In this document: positions 50,871 through 60,122 of the stretch, piece after piece
Layout of the letters: every line of letters starts with the position of its first letter
How positions within the stretch are numbered: the first letter of the stretch is position 1
Assembly: GCF_002305895.1 (NCBI RefSeq)
Contig: NZ_CP022203.1
Location: 8,691,001 to 8,755,000, forward strand
Direction: 5' to 3'
Length of the DNA stretch: 64,000 bases
Source of the DNA: Corallococcus macrosporus DSM 14697
GTDB taxonomy: Bacteria; Myxococcota; Myxococcia; Myxococcales; Myxococcaceae
Program-made: the position numbers and the translations under genes
Notes under the pieces: model-generated
The model's database searches: none
Seen by the model: only the letters and a program-made list of their open reading frames with translations
Told to the model about the DNA's origin: nothing

Positions 50871-52568
50871 TCACGCCTCGGCCGGGTCCACGCCGAAGAC
50901 GCGGAGCGCGTCGGCGGCGTACACGTCGAGCTGCCGCTGCGTCTCCGCGGCGTCCCAGCCCAGCCGGGGCGCCATGACCTCGGCCGCCACGCGCGCCGCG
51001 GCGTGGCCCTGGTCGCGCGTCTCGAAGGCCACCTTGAGACGGCGGATGAGCAGGTCCGACAGCGTGTGCACCAGCTCGTGGGTGACGCCCCAGGCGGCCT
51101 CGGCGGCCCGGTAGGGCAGGCCCTCGGCCAGCGGCCTGGCCAGCGACGTGTCCTCCTGGGTGAGGGCCCACACGCGGCGCCAGCGGCTGCCGTAGGCGCG
51201 CACCAGGTGGACGGCCGTGGCGTCGTCCCCCACCTCGGCGCGCGCCGCGGCGAACTCGGCGTCCAGCGCGCGGATGTCGCCGCCGGGCAGGGGCAGCGAG
51301 TCCGTGGGCGAGCGGCGACGAGGCTGCCCCAGGCGGCGCTCCACCGCGTCCACCACGTCGCGCGCCATGACGCGGTAGGTGGTGAGCTTGCCCCCGCTGA
51401 TGGCGAGCACCCCGGACGGGCTCACGTCGATGGCGTGCTCCCGGCTGGCGCTGCCCGCGTCGGCCTGCGTGCCGTGATAGCCGCTGGCCACCAGGGGCCG
51501 GATGCCGGCCCACGCGCTCACCACGTCCGCGCGGGTGAGGCGCGCCTCGGGGAAGAAGGCGTTGGCGGACTCCAGCAGGTAGGCCACGTCGCTCTCGCTG
51601 GCGCGGACCTCCGCGGGGTGCGCGCGCGTGGCCGTCTCCGTGGTGCCGATGATGGTGAAGTTGCCGGCGGGCAGCACGAACATGACCCGGCCGTCCTTGG
51701 GGGACAGCAGCGTGAAGGCGTCGCGGTGATTCACGCGCTCGCGCGGCACGGCGAGGTGGACACCCTTGCTGCCGCGCACGGCCGGGCTCGTCCCATCCGG
51801 CGCATCCAGCCGGCGGATTTCATCGCTCCACGGGCCCGTGGCGTTGACGATGACCCGGGCGCGCACGGTGACCTCCTCGCCGGTGAGGTGGTCCACCACC
51901 GTGGCGCCGCGCGCCTGCCCCTGCTCCAGGACCAGGCCCTTCACGGAGGCGTGGTTGAGGACGGTGGCCCCCGCCTCGGAGGCGCCCACGGCGTTGGCCA
52001 GGGTGAGGCGCGCGTCGTCGGTGGCGGCGTCGTAGTAGCGGGCGCCGCCCTTGAGGTGGTCCGTGCGCAGGCCCGGCTCGGCCGCGTGCACCTGCCGCGC
52101 GTTGAGCCGGCGGTAGCCCTTCACGTTCCGGAAGAGGGACAGGGCGTCGTACAGCATGAGGCCCGCGTTGAGCTTCCAGCGCGGCACGCGGGCGCCCGCG
52201 TACACGGGCCAGATGAAGGCGAGCGGGCGCACCAGGTGCGGCGCGAGCCGCAGCAGGCGCTGGCGCTCGATGCTGGACTCGAAGACGAGCCCCAGGTGGC
52301 CATGCTCCAGGTAGCGCAGGCCCCCGTGGATGAGCCGGGACGAGCGGCTGGAGGTGCCGCTGGCGAAGTCCTCACGCTCGACGAGGGCGACCTTCAGGCC
52401 CCGGAGCGCGGCGTCCCGCGCGGAGCCCGCGCCGGTGACGCCGCCACCGATGATGAGGACGTCGAAGGGCTCCGTGGCCAGGGCGCGCAGGCGCTCGGCA
52501 CGGGACGGCGGGGGGGGCGCGACAGCTTCGGAGGCGACACGGCTGAGCGCGGCGGATTCGGAACGCAC
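50871..52568 (-). CDS. glpD: Glycerol-3-phosphate dehydrogenase, FAD-dependent
   Basis: 565 residues from a GTG at 52568; an in-frame TTG at 52613 would add 15 residues. Seen: the FAD loop IIGGGVTGAG at the N terminus, RSSRLIHGGLRYLE, VNATGPWSDEI, RGSKGVHLAVPRERV and GGKLTTYRVMARDVV. It oxidises glycerol-3-phosphate to dihydroxyacetone phosphate and passes electrons to quinone at the membrane. Length is usual. No glpK or glpF gene is beside it. TACACTTAT ahead of the GTG may be its -10. Confidence 0.94.
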   Translation of the reverse strand: MRSESAALSRVASEAVAPPPPSRAERLRALATEPFDVLIIGGGVTGAGSARDAALRGLKVALVEREDFASGTSSRSSRLIHGGLRYLEHGHLGLVFESSIERQRLLRLAPHLVRPLAFIWPVYAGARVPRWKLNAGLMLYDALSLFRNVKGYRRLNARQVHAAEPGLRTDHLKGGARYYDAATDDARLTLANAVGASEAGATVLNHASVKGLVLEQGQARGATVVDHLTGEEVTVRARVIVNATGPWSDEIRRLDAPDGTSPAVRGSKGVHLAVPRERVNHRDAFTLLSPKDGRVMFVLPAGNFTIIGTTETATRAHPAEVRASESDVAYLLESANAFFPEARLTRADVVSAWAGIRPLVASGYHGTQADAGSASREHAIDVSPSGVLAISGGKLTTYRVMARDVVDAVERRLGQPRRRSPTDSLPLPGGDIRALDAEFAAARAEVGDDATAVHLVRAYGSRWRRVWALTQEDTSLARPLAEGLPYRAAEAAWGVTHELVHTLSDLLIRRLKVAFETRDQGHAAARVAAEVMAPRLGWDAAETQRQLDVYAADALRVFGVDPAEA

Positions 52569-52700
52569 GGCATAAGTGTAGCGACGTTGGCCGGCGAGGG
52601 CAGCGGAAACCAATGCGCTGCGTCAAGCGCGATACATGGAGCGCGCCCGCGGGTGTTGGAGAGCCGTCCATCCGTGGGGGACGGCGCCTTGCGCGTCCGG

Positions 52701-53162
52701 ATGAAGACAGATAGGAGGCGGCCGACCCCTCCCCTTGCCCCGGGCTCCACGGCCTTGCTGAACCCCCACGACCGACGCGACCTGGCCAGCCTGGGACTGA
52801 TGGTCCTGGTGTACGGGCTCGCCGCGGCGCCGGTGCTGCACGCCGTGGTGGCGCATGGCGGCGGGGGGCATCACCACCCTCATCACGCCCATTCACACCC
52901 GCACGGGCACGCTCACGCGCACGGTGCGCACACCCACTCCGGCGGCGACGGCGCGGAGGCGCCGGCCCCCGACGATGAGCAGCAGCGCGGGCACGAGCAC
53001 CCAGCGGGCTCCGTGGAGCACCTGCACGCGGTGGCGGTGGCCTGGGCGGTGATGAAGCCGCCGCGCGTGCGTGAGGTGTCGTGGCTGGCGGAAGTCCAGC
53101 GGGGCCTCTCGCGGGCGCCGGGCTCCGCGGTGCGCCCGACGGCGATGCCGCAAGGCCCATAG
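52701..53162 (+). CDS. Histidine-rich membrane-associated protein
   Basis: 153 residues. Seen: a hydrophobic stretch (LASLGLMVLVYGLAAAPVLH) and, just after it, a very His-rich run with the pattern H-x/HH around VVAHGGGGHHHPHH and HAHAHGAHTHSGG, then a charged tail. This is a metal-holding sequence, seen in proteins for zinc, nickel, cobalt or copper. The ATG at 52701 fits. It precedes a TonB receptor gene by 125 nt on the same strand, which gives the likely role: periplasmic metal buffering for uptake. A function without metal cannot be excluded. Confidence 0.75.
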   Translation: MKTDRRRPTPPLAPGSTALLNPHDRRDLASLGLMVLVYGLAAAPVLHAVVAHGGGGHHHPHHAHSHPHGHAHAHGAHTHSGGDGAEAPAPDDEQQRGHEHPAGSVEHLHAVAVAWAVMKPPRVREVSWLAEVQRGLSRAPGSAVRPTAMPQGP

Positions 53163-53287
53163 CCGGCGTCCACCGCACGCAGCCAGCGCGGGGAGCCACG
53201 CGTGCGAGGCACGCATGGGTCCGTGTGCCTTGCTTGCCCATTCCGCCCTGAACCCCGTCCCGGTGAGGCCAATGCCCGAGGCATCGT

Positions 53288-55702
53288 GTGACGCGCGAAG
53301 TGCTGCGCGTGGATGCGACGCCGAAGCGAAGGGCCTGCGCCGCCGTGCGTCCGTACGTGCCCGTGCTCCTCGTTACCGCGCTGTCGTCGTGTGTCCTCGC
53401 CCTGTCGCCCTCGGACCGTCCGCGGGTCGCGGCACGGGAGTGGGCTCTCGTGTCAGCGCTTCCCGAAGACAGCGCGACGCCAAACCCCAGCGTGAGGTCA
53501 GGCGACGCGACGGGCGGAGCTACGACATCCGAGGCCAACAAGCCCGAACGGCGCCATCAGCAACATCCCGTCGGCCCAACTGGTGACGCGGCATACGGAG
53601 CGGACACATCCGAGACCACCGAGCCCGGCTCCGCCCGCAGGCAACACCCCACCGAGCAGACAGACGGCGAAGCAACGGCGACAGTCACCGCCCCGTCCAC
53701 CGTAACCTCCGACAACGAGGCCGAGGCCGCTCCGTCAAAGTCCACGGTGGTACGCGGCGCGCGCCCCGCGCAGAGCGCCTCCGAGGTGACGCTGGGCCGG
53801 GACATCCTGGACGCGGCGCCGCGCCGGAACGCGGTGGACCTCCTGCGCGCCGTCCCCGGCCTCGTGGCCTCGCAGCACAGCGGCGAAGGCAAGGCGCAGC
53901 AGCTCTTCCTCCGAGGCTTCGACGCGCTCCACGGCCAGGACGTCGAGCTCGACGTGGGCGGCCTGCCGGTGAACGAGGTGAGCCACATCCACGCGCTGGG
54001 CTACGCGGACCTCAACTTCGTCATCCCGGAGGTCGTGCAATCGATTGAGGTGACGGAGGGCTCCTACCGCGCGGCCCAGGGCGACTTCGCCGTCGCGGGG
54101 ACGGTGCGCATGGACCTGGGCGTCGCCGAGCCTGGCGTCCAGCTCCTGGGCACGCTGGGCCAGTACGGCCAGCGCCGGCTGGTCGCCACGGTGCGGCCGG
54201 GAGAGGACGCGGGGACCTTCGCCGCGGTGGAGCTGGGAGAAGGCAGGGGCTTTGGCCCCCAGCGAGGCTACGGCCGCGCCTCTCTCCTCGCGCAGGCCAC
54301 CACGACCTTCGGGGACGGGCTGACGGTCCGAGCGCTGGGAGGCAGCTACGTCACGCGCTTCGACTCGCCGGGCGTGGTGCGCGAGGACGACCTGCTCGCG
54401 GGCCGCAGCGACTTCTTCTCCGCCGAGCTGGGCCGGCAGGGTGGCTCGGTGTCACGGCACCAGCTCCTGCTCGGGATGGACCTGCCGCGCACGGGGAACG
54501 GGCGCACGAAGCTGGAGGTCTTCGGCATCCTGTCGGACCTGCGGCTGCGCAACAACTTCACCGGCTTCCGCGTCGACGAGCGCGGTGACGGCTTGGAGCA
54601 GACGAACAACGCCACCACGCTGGGCGCGCGCGCCGAGCATCGGAGGTCCGTGAGTGCCTTCGGCCGCCCGGTGGCGCTGGAGCTCGGATTGGGCGCGCGG
54701 CGGGACAGCGTGGAGCAGACGCAGCGGCGTTACCGCGAGTCCGACGGCACCTTCTTCTCCGACGAGATTGACGCCGCCTTCACCCAGACGGACGTCTGGG
54801 GCTGGGCCGAGGCCCGCATGCCCCTGGGTCGCTGGTCCTTCCGCCTGGGCGGCCGCGCGGACGCGCTGGGCGTGGAGGTCTTCGACGCGCTCGCGTTCAG
54901 GGACCCGCGCTACTACGACGGGCAGGGCTATTCACGCAGCGCCTTCGGCGTCCACCTGGGCGCGAAGGCAGGCGTGGAGTACGCGCTGGGAGACGACGCG
55001 GACGCGTGGCGCCTGTTCGCCAGCTACGGTGATGGCTTCCGCTCGCCCCAGGCGCGCAGCCTCTCGGAAGGCGAGCGCGCCCCCTTCGTCTCCCTCCGAG
55101 GCGCGGAGCTCGGCTCGCGCAAGGACGGCGAGCACTGGGCCCTGCAGCTCAGCCTCTTCGGCTCGCAGGTGGACAACGACTTCTTCTTCGACCACACGGT
55201 GGGCACCACCGTGTACACGGGACAGACGCTGCGCTCGGGCATCTCCGCCGCGCTCCAGGCCCGCCCGCTGCCGGGGCTCGTCGCGTCGGTGAGCGCCACC
55301 TTCGCCCATGCCTACGTGCGGGCCTCGGATGCGCTGCTGCCCTACTTCGCGCCCTTCGTCGCGCGCGCCGACGTGGGCTGGGATGGTCCGCTGCCATGGG
55401 CGTGGCTCGGGGGCGGCACGCTGTCCGTGGGCACGGGGCTCACCTTCATCGGCCCGCGCCCGCTCCCCTTCAGCGAGCGCAGCGCGCCCGTGTTCCTCGC
55501 GGACGCGCACATCGCCATCCGCCGGGGCGAGCTGGGACTGCGGCTGGAGGTCTCGAACCTGCTCGACGCGCGCTGGCGGGACGGCGAGTTCGTCTACGGC
55601 TCGCGCTTCGACCCTGGCGCCGCGGCGAGCCTCGTCCCGGCACGGCATTTCACCGCGGGGTCGCCACGGATGGCCTCGCTCTCCCTGGAGGTCCACCTAT
55701 GA
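53288..55702 (+). CDS. TonB-dependent outer-membrane receptor
   Basis: 804 residues from a GTG at 53288. Seen: an N-terminal signal-like segment (VLLVTALSSCVLALSP), a long low-complexity linker, the plug (RRNAVDLLRAVPGLVASQHS; FLRGFDALHGQDVELDVGG; VIPEVVQSIEVTEGSYRAAQ), a full barrel, and a final amphipathic strand SPRMASLSLEVHL. The preceding His-rich gene and the two following lipoprotein genes (overlapping) suggest metal or metallophore import. The extended linker before the plug is unusual. Confidence 0.92.
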   Translation: MTREVLRVDATPKRRACAAVRPYVPVLLVTALSSCVLALSPSDRPRVAAREWALVSALPEDSATPNPSVRSGDATGGATTSEANKPERRHQQHPVGPTGDAAYGADTSETTEPGSARRQHPTEQTDGEATATVTAPSTVTSDNEAEAAPSKSTVVRGARPAQSASEVTLGRDILDAAPRRNAVDLLRAVPGLVASQHSGEGKAQQLFLRGFDALHGQDVELDVGGLPVNEVSHIHALGYADLNFVIPEVVQSIEVTEGSYRAAQGDFAVAGTVRMDLGVAEPGVQLLGTLGQYGQRRLVATVRPGEDAGTFAAVELGEGRGFGPQRGYGRASLLAQATTTFGDGLTVRALGGSYVTRFDSPGVVREDDLLAGRSDFFSAELGRQGGSVSRHQLLLGMDLPRTGNGRTKLEVFGILSDLRLRNNFTGFRVDERGDGLEQTNNATTLGARAEHRRSVSAFGRPVALELGLGARRDSVEQTQRRYRESDGTFFSDEIDAAFTQTDVWGWAEARMPLGRWSFRLGGRADALGVEVFDALAFRDPRYYDGQGYSRSAFGVHLGAKAGVEYALGDDADAWRLFASYGDGFRSPQARSLSEGERAPFVSLRGAELGSRKDGEHWALQLSLFGSQVDNDFFFDHTVGTTVYTGQTLRSGISAALQARPLPGLVASVSATFAHAYVRASDALLPYFAPFVARADVGWDGPLPWAWLGGGTLSVGTGLTFIGPRPLPFSERSAPVFLADAHIAIRRGELGLRLEVSNLLDARWRDGEFVYGSRFDPGAAASLVPARHFTAGSPRMASLSLEVHL

Positions 55703-56457
55703 ATCGCAGACACATCCTCTCCGGCGCGCTGGCGCTGGCCGCCGCGGCCACGGTCCTGAGCGGCTGTGGCAGCGAAGCGGAGCGGCGCACCTTCCCCGTG
55801 GAGGTGACCTCCACGCCCATGTCCGGCGCCAACGAGCGGGGCTGGACGGTGACGGTGGAGTCCGCGCACCTCTCCGTGGGGCCGGTGCGGTTCTTCGAGG
55901 GCCGCGCCCTGACGGCCCACCGCTTCGACTGGTACACCCTCATCGGCGGCACGGCCCACGCGCACCCGGGCCACTACGCGCCGGGCGACGCGCTGGCCGA
56001 AGTGCTGACGACCCACACCGTGGACCTGCTCACGGGCGCCACGCTGGGCGACGCGAGCGCGGTGACGGGAGAGTACGGCTCCCTGGAGCTCACGCTGACG
56101 GCGCCCACGTCCACCACCGACGCGCAGGGCGTGCTGGGCGGCCATGCGATGCGCGTGCGGGGCACGGCGCGCAACGCGGAGGGCGCCGAGCGGCCCTTCG
56201 AGGCGACGGCCAGCCTGCCCAAGCCCATCCAGGGCGTGCGCTTCGAGAAGTCCCTGGGGATGGAGGCGGGCCGCGTGCGCATCGCCGTCAACCTGGGGAC
56301 GTGGCTGGGCCGCATCGACTTCGCCACCGCGACCGATTCGGACGCGGATGGCGTCTACACCTTCCCCGCCGACAGCCAGGCGCAGAACGCGCTGATGCGC
56401 GGCGTGGAAGACACCACTGCCTACGTCGTGACGTGGGTGGAAGGAGCTGCGCAATGA
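55699..56457 (+). CDS. Lipoprotein of the TonB operon, 1
   Basis: 252 residues. Seen: a lipoprotein signal (GALALAAAATVLSGC) and beta-rich mature protein with conserved-looking blocks (TVESAHLSVGPVRFFEGRAL; WYTLIGGTAHAHPGHYAPGD) holding two HxH-type elements, possible metal ligands. The start codon overlaps the receptor stop (ATGA). No family is recognised with certainty; a periplasmic binding or transfer role in the uptake path is inferred. Confidence 0.75.
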   Translation: MNRRHILSGALALAAAATVLSGCGSEAERRTFPVEVTSTPMSGANERGWTVTVESAHLSVGPVRFFEGRALTAHRFDWYTLIGGTAHAHPGHYAPGDALAEVLTTHTVDLLTGATLGDASAVTGEYGSLELTLTAPTSTTDAQGVLGGHAMRVRGTARNAEGAERPFEATASLPKPIQGVRFEKSLGMEAGRVRIAVNLGTWLGRIDFATATDSDADGVYTFPADSQAQNALMRGVEDTTAYVVTWVEGAAQ

Positions 56458-57293
56458 AGAAGTGGATGCTGGGGCTTTCCTGTCTGGGACTGATGGCGTG
56501 CAGCGACGGCGCGGGCACGGTGACGTTCACCACCTACGGCGAGGACTACATCGAGCAGGAGATTCCCGCCGCCGTGGGTGACGAGGACGGCATCGTGGAC
56601 GGCTGGACGGTGCGCTTCAGCAAGTTCCTCGTGGTGCTCGGCGAGGTGAAGGCCGGCAACCACGATGAGACGGTCATCGAGATGACGCAGGCCCGGGTGT
56701 TCGACGTGCACAAGCCCGGCCCGGTGGTGGTGGAGACGTTCCGCGACGTGCCAGCCCAGGAGTGGGACCACGTCAGCTTCGCCATCGCCCCCAATGCCAA
56801 CGCCGTCGCGGGCAACGCGGACGCCGCGGACGTCACGCGGATGAAGGACGGCGGCTACTCCGTCTACCTGGAGGGCACGGCGACCCAGGGCGCGGAGACC
56901 AAGCGCTTCGCCTGGGGCTTCAACACCAACACCGTCTACGAGCACTGTGAGAGCCCGGGGCTGGGCGCGGGCGTGACGGTGCCCAAGGACGGCGAGGAGA
57001 CGGTGCAGCTCACCATCCACGGCGACCACCTCTTCTTCGACGACCTCCAGTCGCCGGACGCGCAGATGCGCTTCGACGCGCTGGCCGCCGCGGACAGCCT
57101 GGGCATCGCGGGCCCTGACGGGGAGGTGACGCTCGAGGAGCTGGCGGCGGTGGACCTGACGGAGCTGCCGTCGGGCCAGTACGGCACGGGCGGCGTGGGC
57201 AACGTCCGGACGCTGCGCGACTTCATCACGGCGCTGACGCGCAACCTGGGGCACTACCGCGGCGAGGGGGAGTGCGAGCCCCGAGCGCGCTGA
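56454..57293 (+). CDS. Lipoprotein of the TonB operon, 2
   Basis: 279 residues with a lipoprotein signal (LGLSCLGLMAC) and a beta-rich body (VTFTTYGEDYIEQEIPAAVG; VDGWTVRFSKFLVVLGEV; YEHCESPGLGAG; LTIHGDHLFFDDLQS) with several H and D/E residues that could ligate metal. Starts by overlapping the stop of lipoprotein 1 (ATGA). Together with that protein, the receptor and the His-rich protein it makes a four-gene metal-uptake candidate. The exact metal is not readable. Confidence 0.75.
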   Translation: MKKWMLGLSCLGLMACSDGAGTVTFTTYGEDYIEQEIPAAVGDEDGIVDGWTVRFSKFLVVLGEVKAGNHDETVIEMTQARVFDVHKPGPVVVETFRDVPAQEWDHVSFAIAPNANAVAGNADAADVTRMKDGGYSVYLEGTATQGAETKRFAWGFNTNTVYEHCESPGLGAGVTVPKDGEETVQLTIHGDHLFFDDLQSPDAQMRFDALAAADSLGIAGPDGEVTLEELAAVDLTELPSGQYGTGGVGNVRTLRDFITALTRNLGHYRGEGECEPRAR

Positions 57294-57403
57294 CCACGCG
57301 GAGGGATGCTGGCGCGGTGGCACGGCACGAGCGGCCGGCCACCGCGCCAGCATGAGTCCCCAGGCCCGGGGCCGACCCTCCCCAGGCCTGGAGCCTTCAA
57401 AGC

Positions 57404-57631
57404 TCAGCTCTTGTTGTGCGAGGAGCCGGACGAGTTCGCCGCGGAGTTACCGCCCATCGAGTTGTTCCCGCCGCTGTTGCTCCCGCCGTTCGGGTTGTTG
57501 CCCGGGTGCCGAGGGCTGTTCGGGTTCATTTGGTTGGAGCGGTTGTCCTGCGACGCCTTGTGCGCGGGGTTGTTGGGGTTCTTCGTGTTGGCGCGCTGGT
57601 CGTTCTGGTTCTTGCCGCTGTCCTTGCTCAT
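57404..57631 (-). CDS. Asn/Ser-rich disordered small protein
   Basis: 75 residues with almost no hydrophobic amino acids (repeats such as NPNNPAH, NQMNPNSPRHPGNNPNGG, SGGNNSMGGNSAANSSG). It is predicted to be fully disordered and cytosolic. Such hydrophilic proteins commonly protect cells in dormancy or dryness. Codon use is less GC-rich because of Asn, yet the frame is clean and has a start ATG. Family not recognised. Confidence 0.7.
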   Translation of the reverse strand: MSKDSGKNQNDQRANTKNPNNPAHKASQDNRSNQMNPNSPRHPGNNPNGGSNSGGNNSMGGNSAANSSGSSHNKS

Positions 57632-57725
57632 GGACCTACCTCGGGAGTCCCCAAGCGAAAGTGCCGGGGAGGCTCGAAACTAAGAAGCGACCCAGGCGGG
57701 AACACTCGTGCGGAAGTGTTCATCT

Positions 57726-57748
57726 GATGTCGGGAAGCACACGACATC
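57726..57748. promoter_or_regulatory. Inverted repeat near the Asn-rich and 57.8-kb genes
   Basis: GATGTCG-N9-CGACATC is a perfect 7-bp repeat in the 212-nt gap between the Asn-rich gene (divergent) and the 57844 gene. Possible operator for either. Confidence 0.4.
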
Positions 57749-57843
57749 GAACGTCGGCAGGCACGGACCGTTGGCGCCACGGAGTCGCGGGATGCGGCGG
57801 CGTTCGCGGGTGCCTACCTCCAGCCCCAGGAGGTGAAACGGGG

Positions 57844-58269
57844 GTGAGAACGGTAACGTACGAGCGCAGCGGGCGAACCAACACGGGCGCGCAGGCGCTC
57901 CGGTTGGAGGGCATGAAGCACCTGAGGGTGCTGGAGCAGGGCGAGGTCGTCAGCGAGCGCGCCCTGACAGAAGCTGAAATCCAGCGCCTGGGCCCACTCT
58001 TCGAGCAAGCCAGCCGGGACACCGCTCCCGCGGTCCTGGTGCCCCAGGCCGACGGCCCCGAGGGCCTGGCGGTGACGCTCGCCTACGAGGACGAGGAGTC
58101 TCCCCGGGTTCGCGTGGCCGCCGAGCGGCTTCCCGCCCGGGGCGCTGGCCGCCTCTACGACGCCCTGCTCGAGGAGTTGGACCGCTTGTTGACCTCCGAG
58201 CTTCACGCCCGGGCGCCCCGACACGCGCACGCGGTGTTGCCTCACCAACTGCGCGAAGAGGAGCAGTAG
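57844..58269 (+). CDS. Hypothetical protein
   Basis: 141 residues from a GTG at 57844 (VRTVTYERSGRTNTG). Seen: an N-terminal strand region, a helix pair (MKHLRVLEQGEVVSERALTE; EIQRLGPLFEQASRD) and a charged C-terminal helix (LYDALLEELDRLLTSEL). No signal or membrane segment. Longer readings through 57352 are rejected as non-coding. No family recognised; alone on its strand after the dyad. Confidence 0.6.
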   Translation: MRTVTYERSGRTNTGAQALRLEGMKHLRVLEQGEVVSERALTEAEIQRLGPLFEQASRDTAPAVLVPQADGPEGLAVTLAYEDEESPRVRVAAERLPARGAGRLYDALLEELDRLLTSELHARAPRHAHAVLPHQLREEEQ

Positions 58270-58385
58270 GGCCTCGGCGTCAGCCGCCCCGGGATTGGAC
58301 CTGCTGGTGGGCCGCTCATCGGGCGGGCGGAAGCGGAGCGCCGGCCAGAGTTGCTGGCGAGCGCCGGTTCTGTGAAGAGAAGGGC

Positions 58386-58730
58386 ATGAGGCGCGTGCAG
58401 TTGTCCGTGCATCGCACGGTGGGAGAAGCGCGGCTGTTGGCGGGCGCGTTGGAAGCCATGGGCGTGTCAGTGGAGGTGCGCGGGGAAGCCCTCGCCCCAC
58501 TGAGCGGCGAGATTCCGAGCGCGGAGACCTGGATTGAGCTCTGGGTGGAGCCGCGCGAGCTCGAGCACGCGAAGGGGCTCCTGGCGGAGCTCCGGGAGAA
58601 CCAGGAGCAGGCCGAGCGGTCGGTGGAGTGTCCCCGGTGCCGCGAAGAGAACCCCGGCAACTTCGAGCTGTGTTGGAGCTGTGGCCTGGAGCTGCCCTCG
58701 GGGCTACGTCCAAGACTGCGGGCAGTGTAG
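58386..58730 (+). CDS. DUF2007-like protein with zinc ribbon
   Basis: 114 residues. Seen: the DUF2007-type N-terminal half (RTVGEARLLAGALEAMGVSV; WIELWVEPRELEHAKGLLAEL) and a zinc ribbon at the C terminus (CPRCREENPGNFELCWSCG). DUF2007 is a predicted signalling fold. Start at 58386. A TPR protein gene starts about 40 nt after on the same strand, so the two are likely an operon. A short basic tail follows the ribbon. Confidence 0.85.
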   Translation: MRRVQLSVHRTVGEARLLAGALEAMGVSVEVRGEALAPLSGEIPSAETWIELWVEPRELEHAKGLLAELRENQEQAERSVECPRCREENPGNFELCWSCGLELPSGLRPRLRAV

Positions 58731-58771
58731 TAGCAGGACACGCGGAGGGGTGGAGCGCCCCTCGGGGAGAT

Positions 58772-59734
58772 GTGGAAGTGCGGGAAGCAGCGGGAGCGCG
58801 TCGCCACCTGTGGAGCCGAGGAACACGCAGCCTGCTGGCCGTGTGCATCGTGGCGACGCTCATCCACCTCATTCCGCTCCTGCTCCCCCGGAACATGCCC
58901 GAGCAGCAGCTCTCCATCGCTCGAGCCATGCCGAGCGTGTCGCAGCGAGTCCCCTTCCTGCGTCCCCTCAAGGACGATGCGAAGGCCACCCCAGCGGAGC
59001 TACGGGAGGCCGCTGCGCTGCTGCTGGACGGCGCCCCGGATGACGCCCATACGCTGGCCTTGGAGGCCGAGCGCCGCGGTCCCCAGGAGGTGGAGACCCA
59101 GCTCCTGTTGGCGAGGATTTGCGACGTGGAGCGGATGAGCCGGTGCGTGAGCGCCTCCCTGGCGCGAGCGGAGGCGCTGGCACCACGGGATGCACGCCCG
59201 GAGCTCCTTCGAGCCGAGCTCCAGGAGAAGGACGGGAACGTCGAGGGTGCGGCCGAATCGATGGAGCGAGCCCATGGCAAGGCCCCTGGCGACCCGCTCG
59301 TGGGCCTGCGCTATGCGCACCTGCTGAGCGCGGCGGAGCGAGGGGACGAGGCACTGGCGGTGCTTCGGAAGCTCGAGGGGCGGATTCCGCACGCCAGGCT
59401 CCTGGTGGAACAGGGCCGGGTGCACAGCCGGGAGGGGCACGACGCGGAGGCGGTGAAGCTGTTCCGGGAGGCGGTGGCGGAGGATCCCAAGCTGAGCATG
59501 GGCTACTTCGAACTCGGACTCGCGTGGCACCGGTTGGGCAAGATGGACACCGCGGAAGAGGCCTTGCGGCAGGCGGACCGGCTGGACATGGCGGACCCGA
59601 AGGCGCTCGCGGCCCTCTGCGCGATTCAGCTCAAGGAGCGGCGCATCGACGACGCCCGGCTGACGCGGATGGACCTGGAGCGCCGCTTTTCCGGGCAGCC
59701 GGAGTTGATTCGCCAGTCCTGCAGCCTTCCCTGA
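58772..59734 (+). CDS. Membrane-anchored TPR protein
   Basis: 320 residues from a GTG at 58772 behind GGGGAGAT. Seen: one N-terminal membrane helix (LLAVCIVATLIHLIPLLLP) and then several TPR units (RAEALAPRDARPELLRAELQ; AAERGDEALAVLRKLEGRIP; AVAEDPKLSMGYFELGLAWH), so a periplasmic protein-binding scaffold is expected. The frame can be read further up, into the preceding gene, so the start is moderately certain. Confidence 0.82.
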   Translation: MEVREAAGARRHLWSRGTRSLLAVCIVATLIHLIPLLLPRNMPEQQLSIARAMPSVSQRVPFLRPLKDDAKATPAELREAAALLLDGAPDDAHTLALEAERRGPQEVETQLLLARICDVERMSRCVSASLARAEALAPRDARPELLRAELQEKDGNVEGAAESMERAHGKAPGDPLVGLRYAHLLSAAERGDEALAVLRKLEGRIPHARLLVEQGRVHSREGHDAEAVKLFREAVAEDPKLSMGYFELGLAWHRLGKMDTAEEALRQADRLDMADPKALAALCAIQLKERRIDDARLTRMDLERRFSGQPELIRQSCSLP

Positions 59735-59752
59735 CACACTGGGCCAAGCGGC

Positions 59753-60055
59753 CTACCCGCGAGGCTCGATGCCACGTATCTGCCTGAGCATGCGAGCGGA
59801 GGCCTTCACCTCCGTGTCCACGGCGCCGTCGACCCGTTCGGTGCGGACGACGGCCAGGAGATAGGGAATGGCCTCCGCATCGCGCTCCTGATGGAAGAGC
59901 AGCTCCCCCAACGCAAACCGGGCCCGGGTGAGCAGGACGATGTCCTCGGCGGCGACAGCGGCATCAATGGCGTCGCTGAGCGCGGATTCGGCCAGTTCGG
60001 GCTGATTCCGCGCGAGGAGCTCACGGGCGCGCTGGATGTGTTCGTCGACGTTCAT
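59753..60055 (-). CDS. Small TPR-like protein
   Basis: 100 residues starting at MNVDEHIQRARELLARNQPE. Two or three TPR-like helix pairs (LAESALSDAIDAAVAAEDIV; RARFALGELLFHQERDAEAI) with alanine-rich packing. Cytosolic. Convergent with the TPR membrane protein 18 nt away. The extended start at 60124 overlaps slyX and is rejected. Function unknown; adaptors of this size often bind one partner peptide. Confidence 0.75.
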   Translation of the reverse strand: MNVDEHIQRARELLARNQPELAESALSDAIDAAVAAEDIVLLTRARFALGELLFHQERDAEAIPYLLAVVRTERVDGAVDTEVKASARMLRQIRGIEPRG

Positions 60056-60122
60056 GTGAGCGGGCGCAAGGCACAACGAGGTGGGGACGCGGGCCTCCTC
60101 GCCGGGATATGGGTGACGGCCC

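Noticed and set aside
51003-52700. Long plus-strand frame opposite glpD
   Set aside because: Antisense of glpD; only its end from 52701 is the real His-rich gene.
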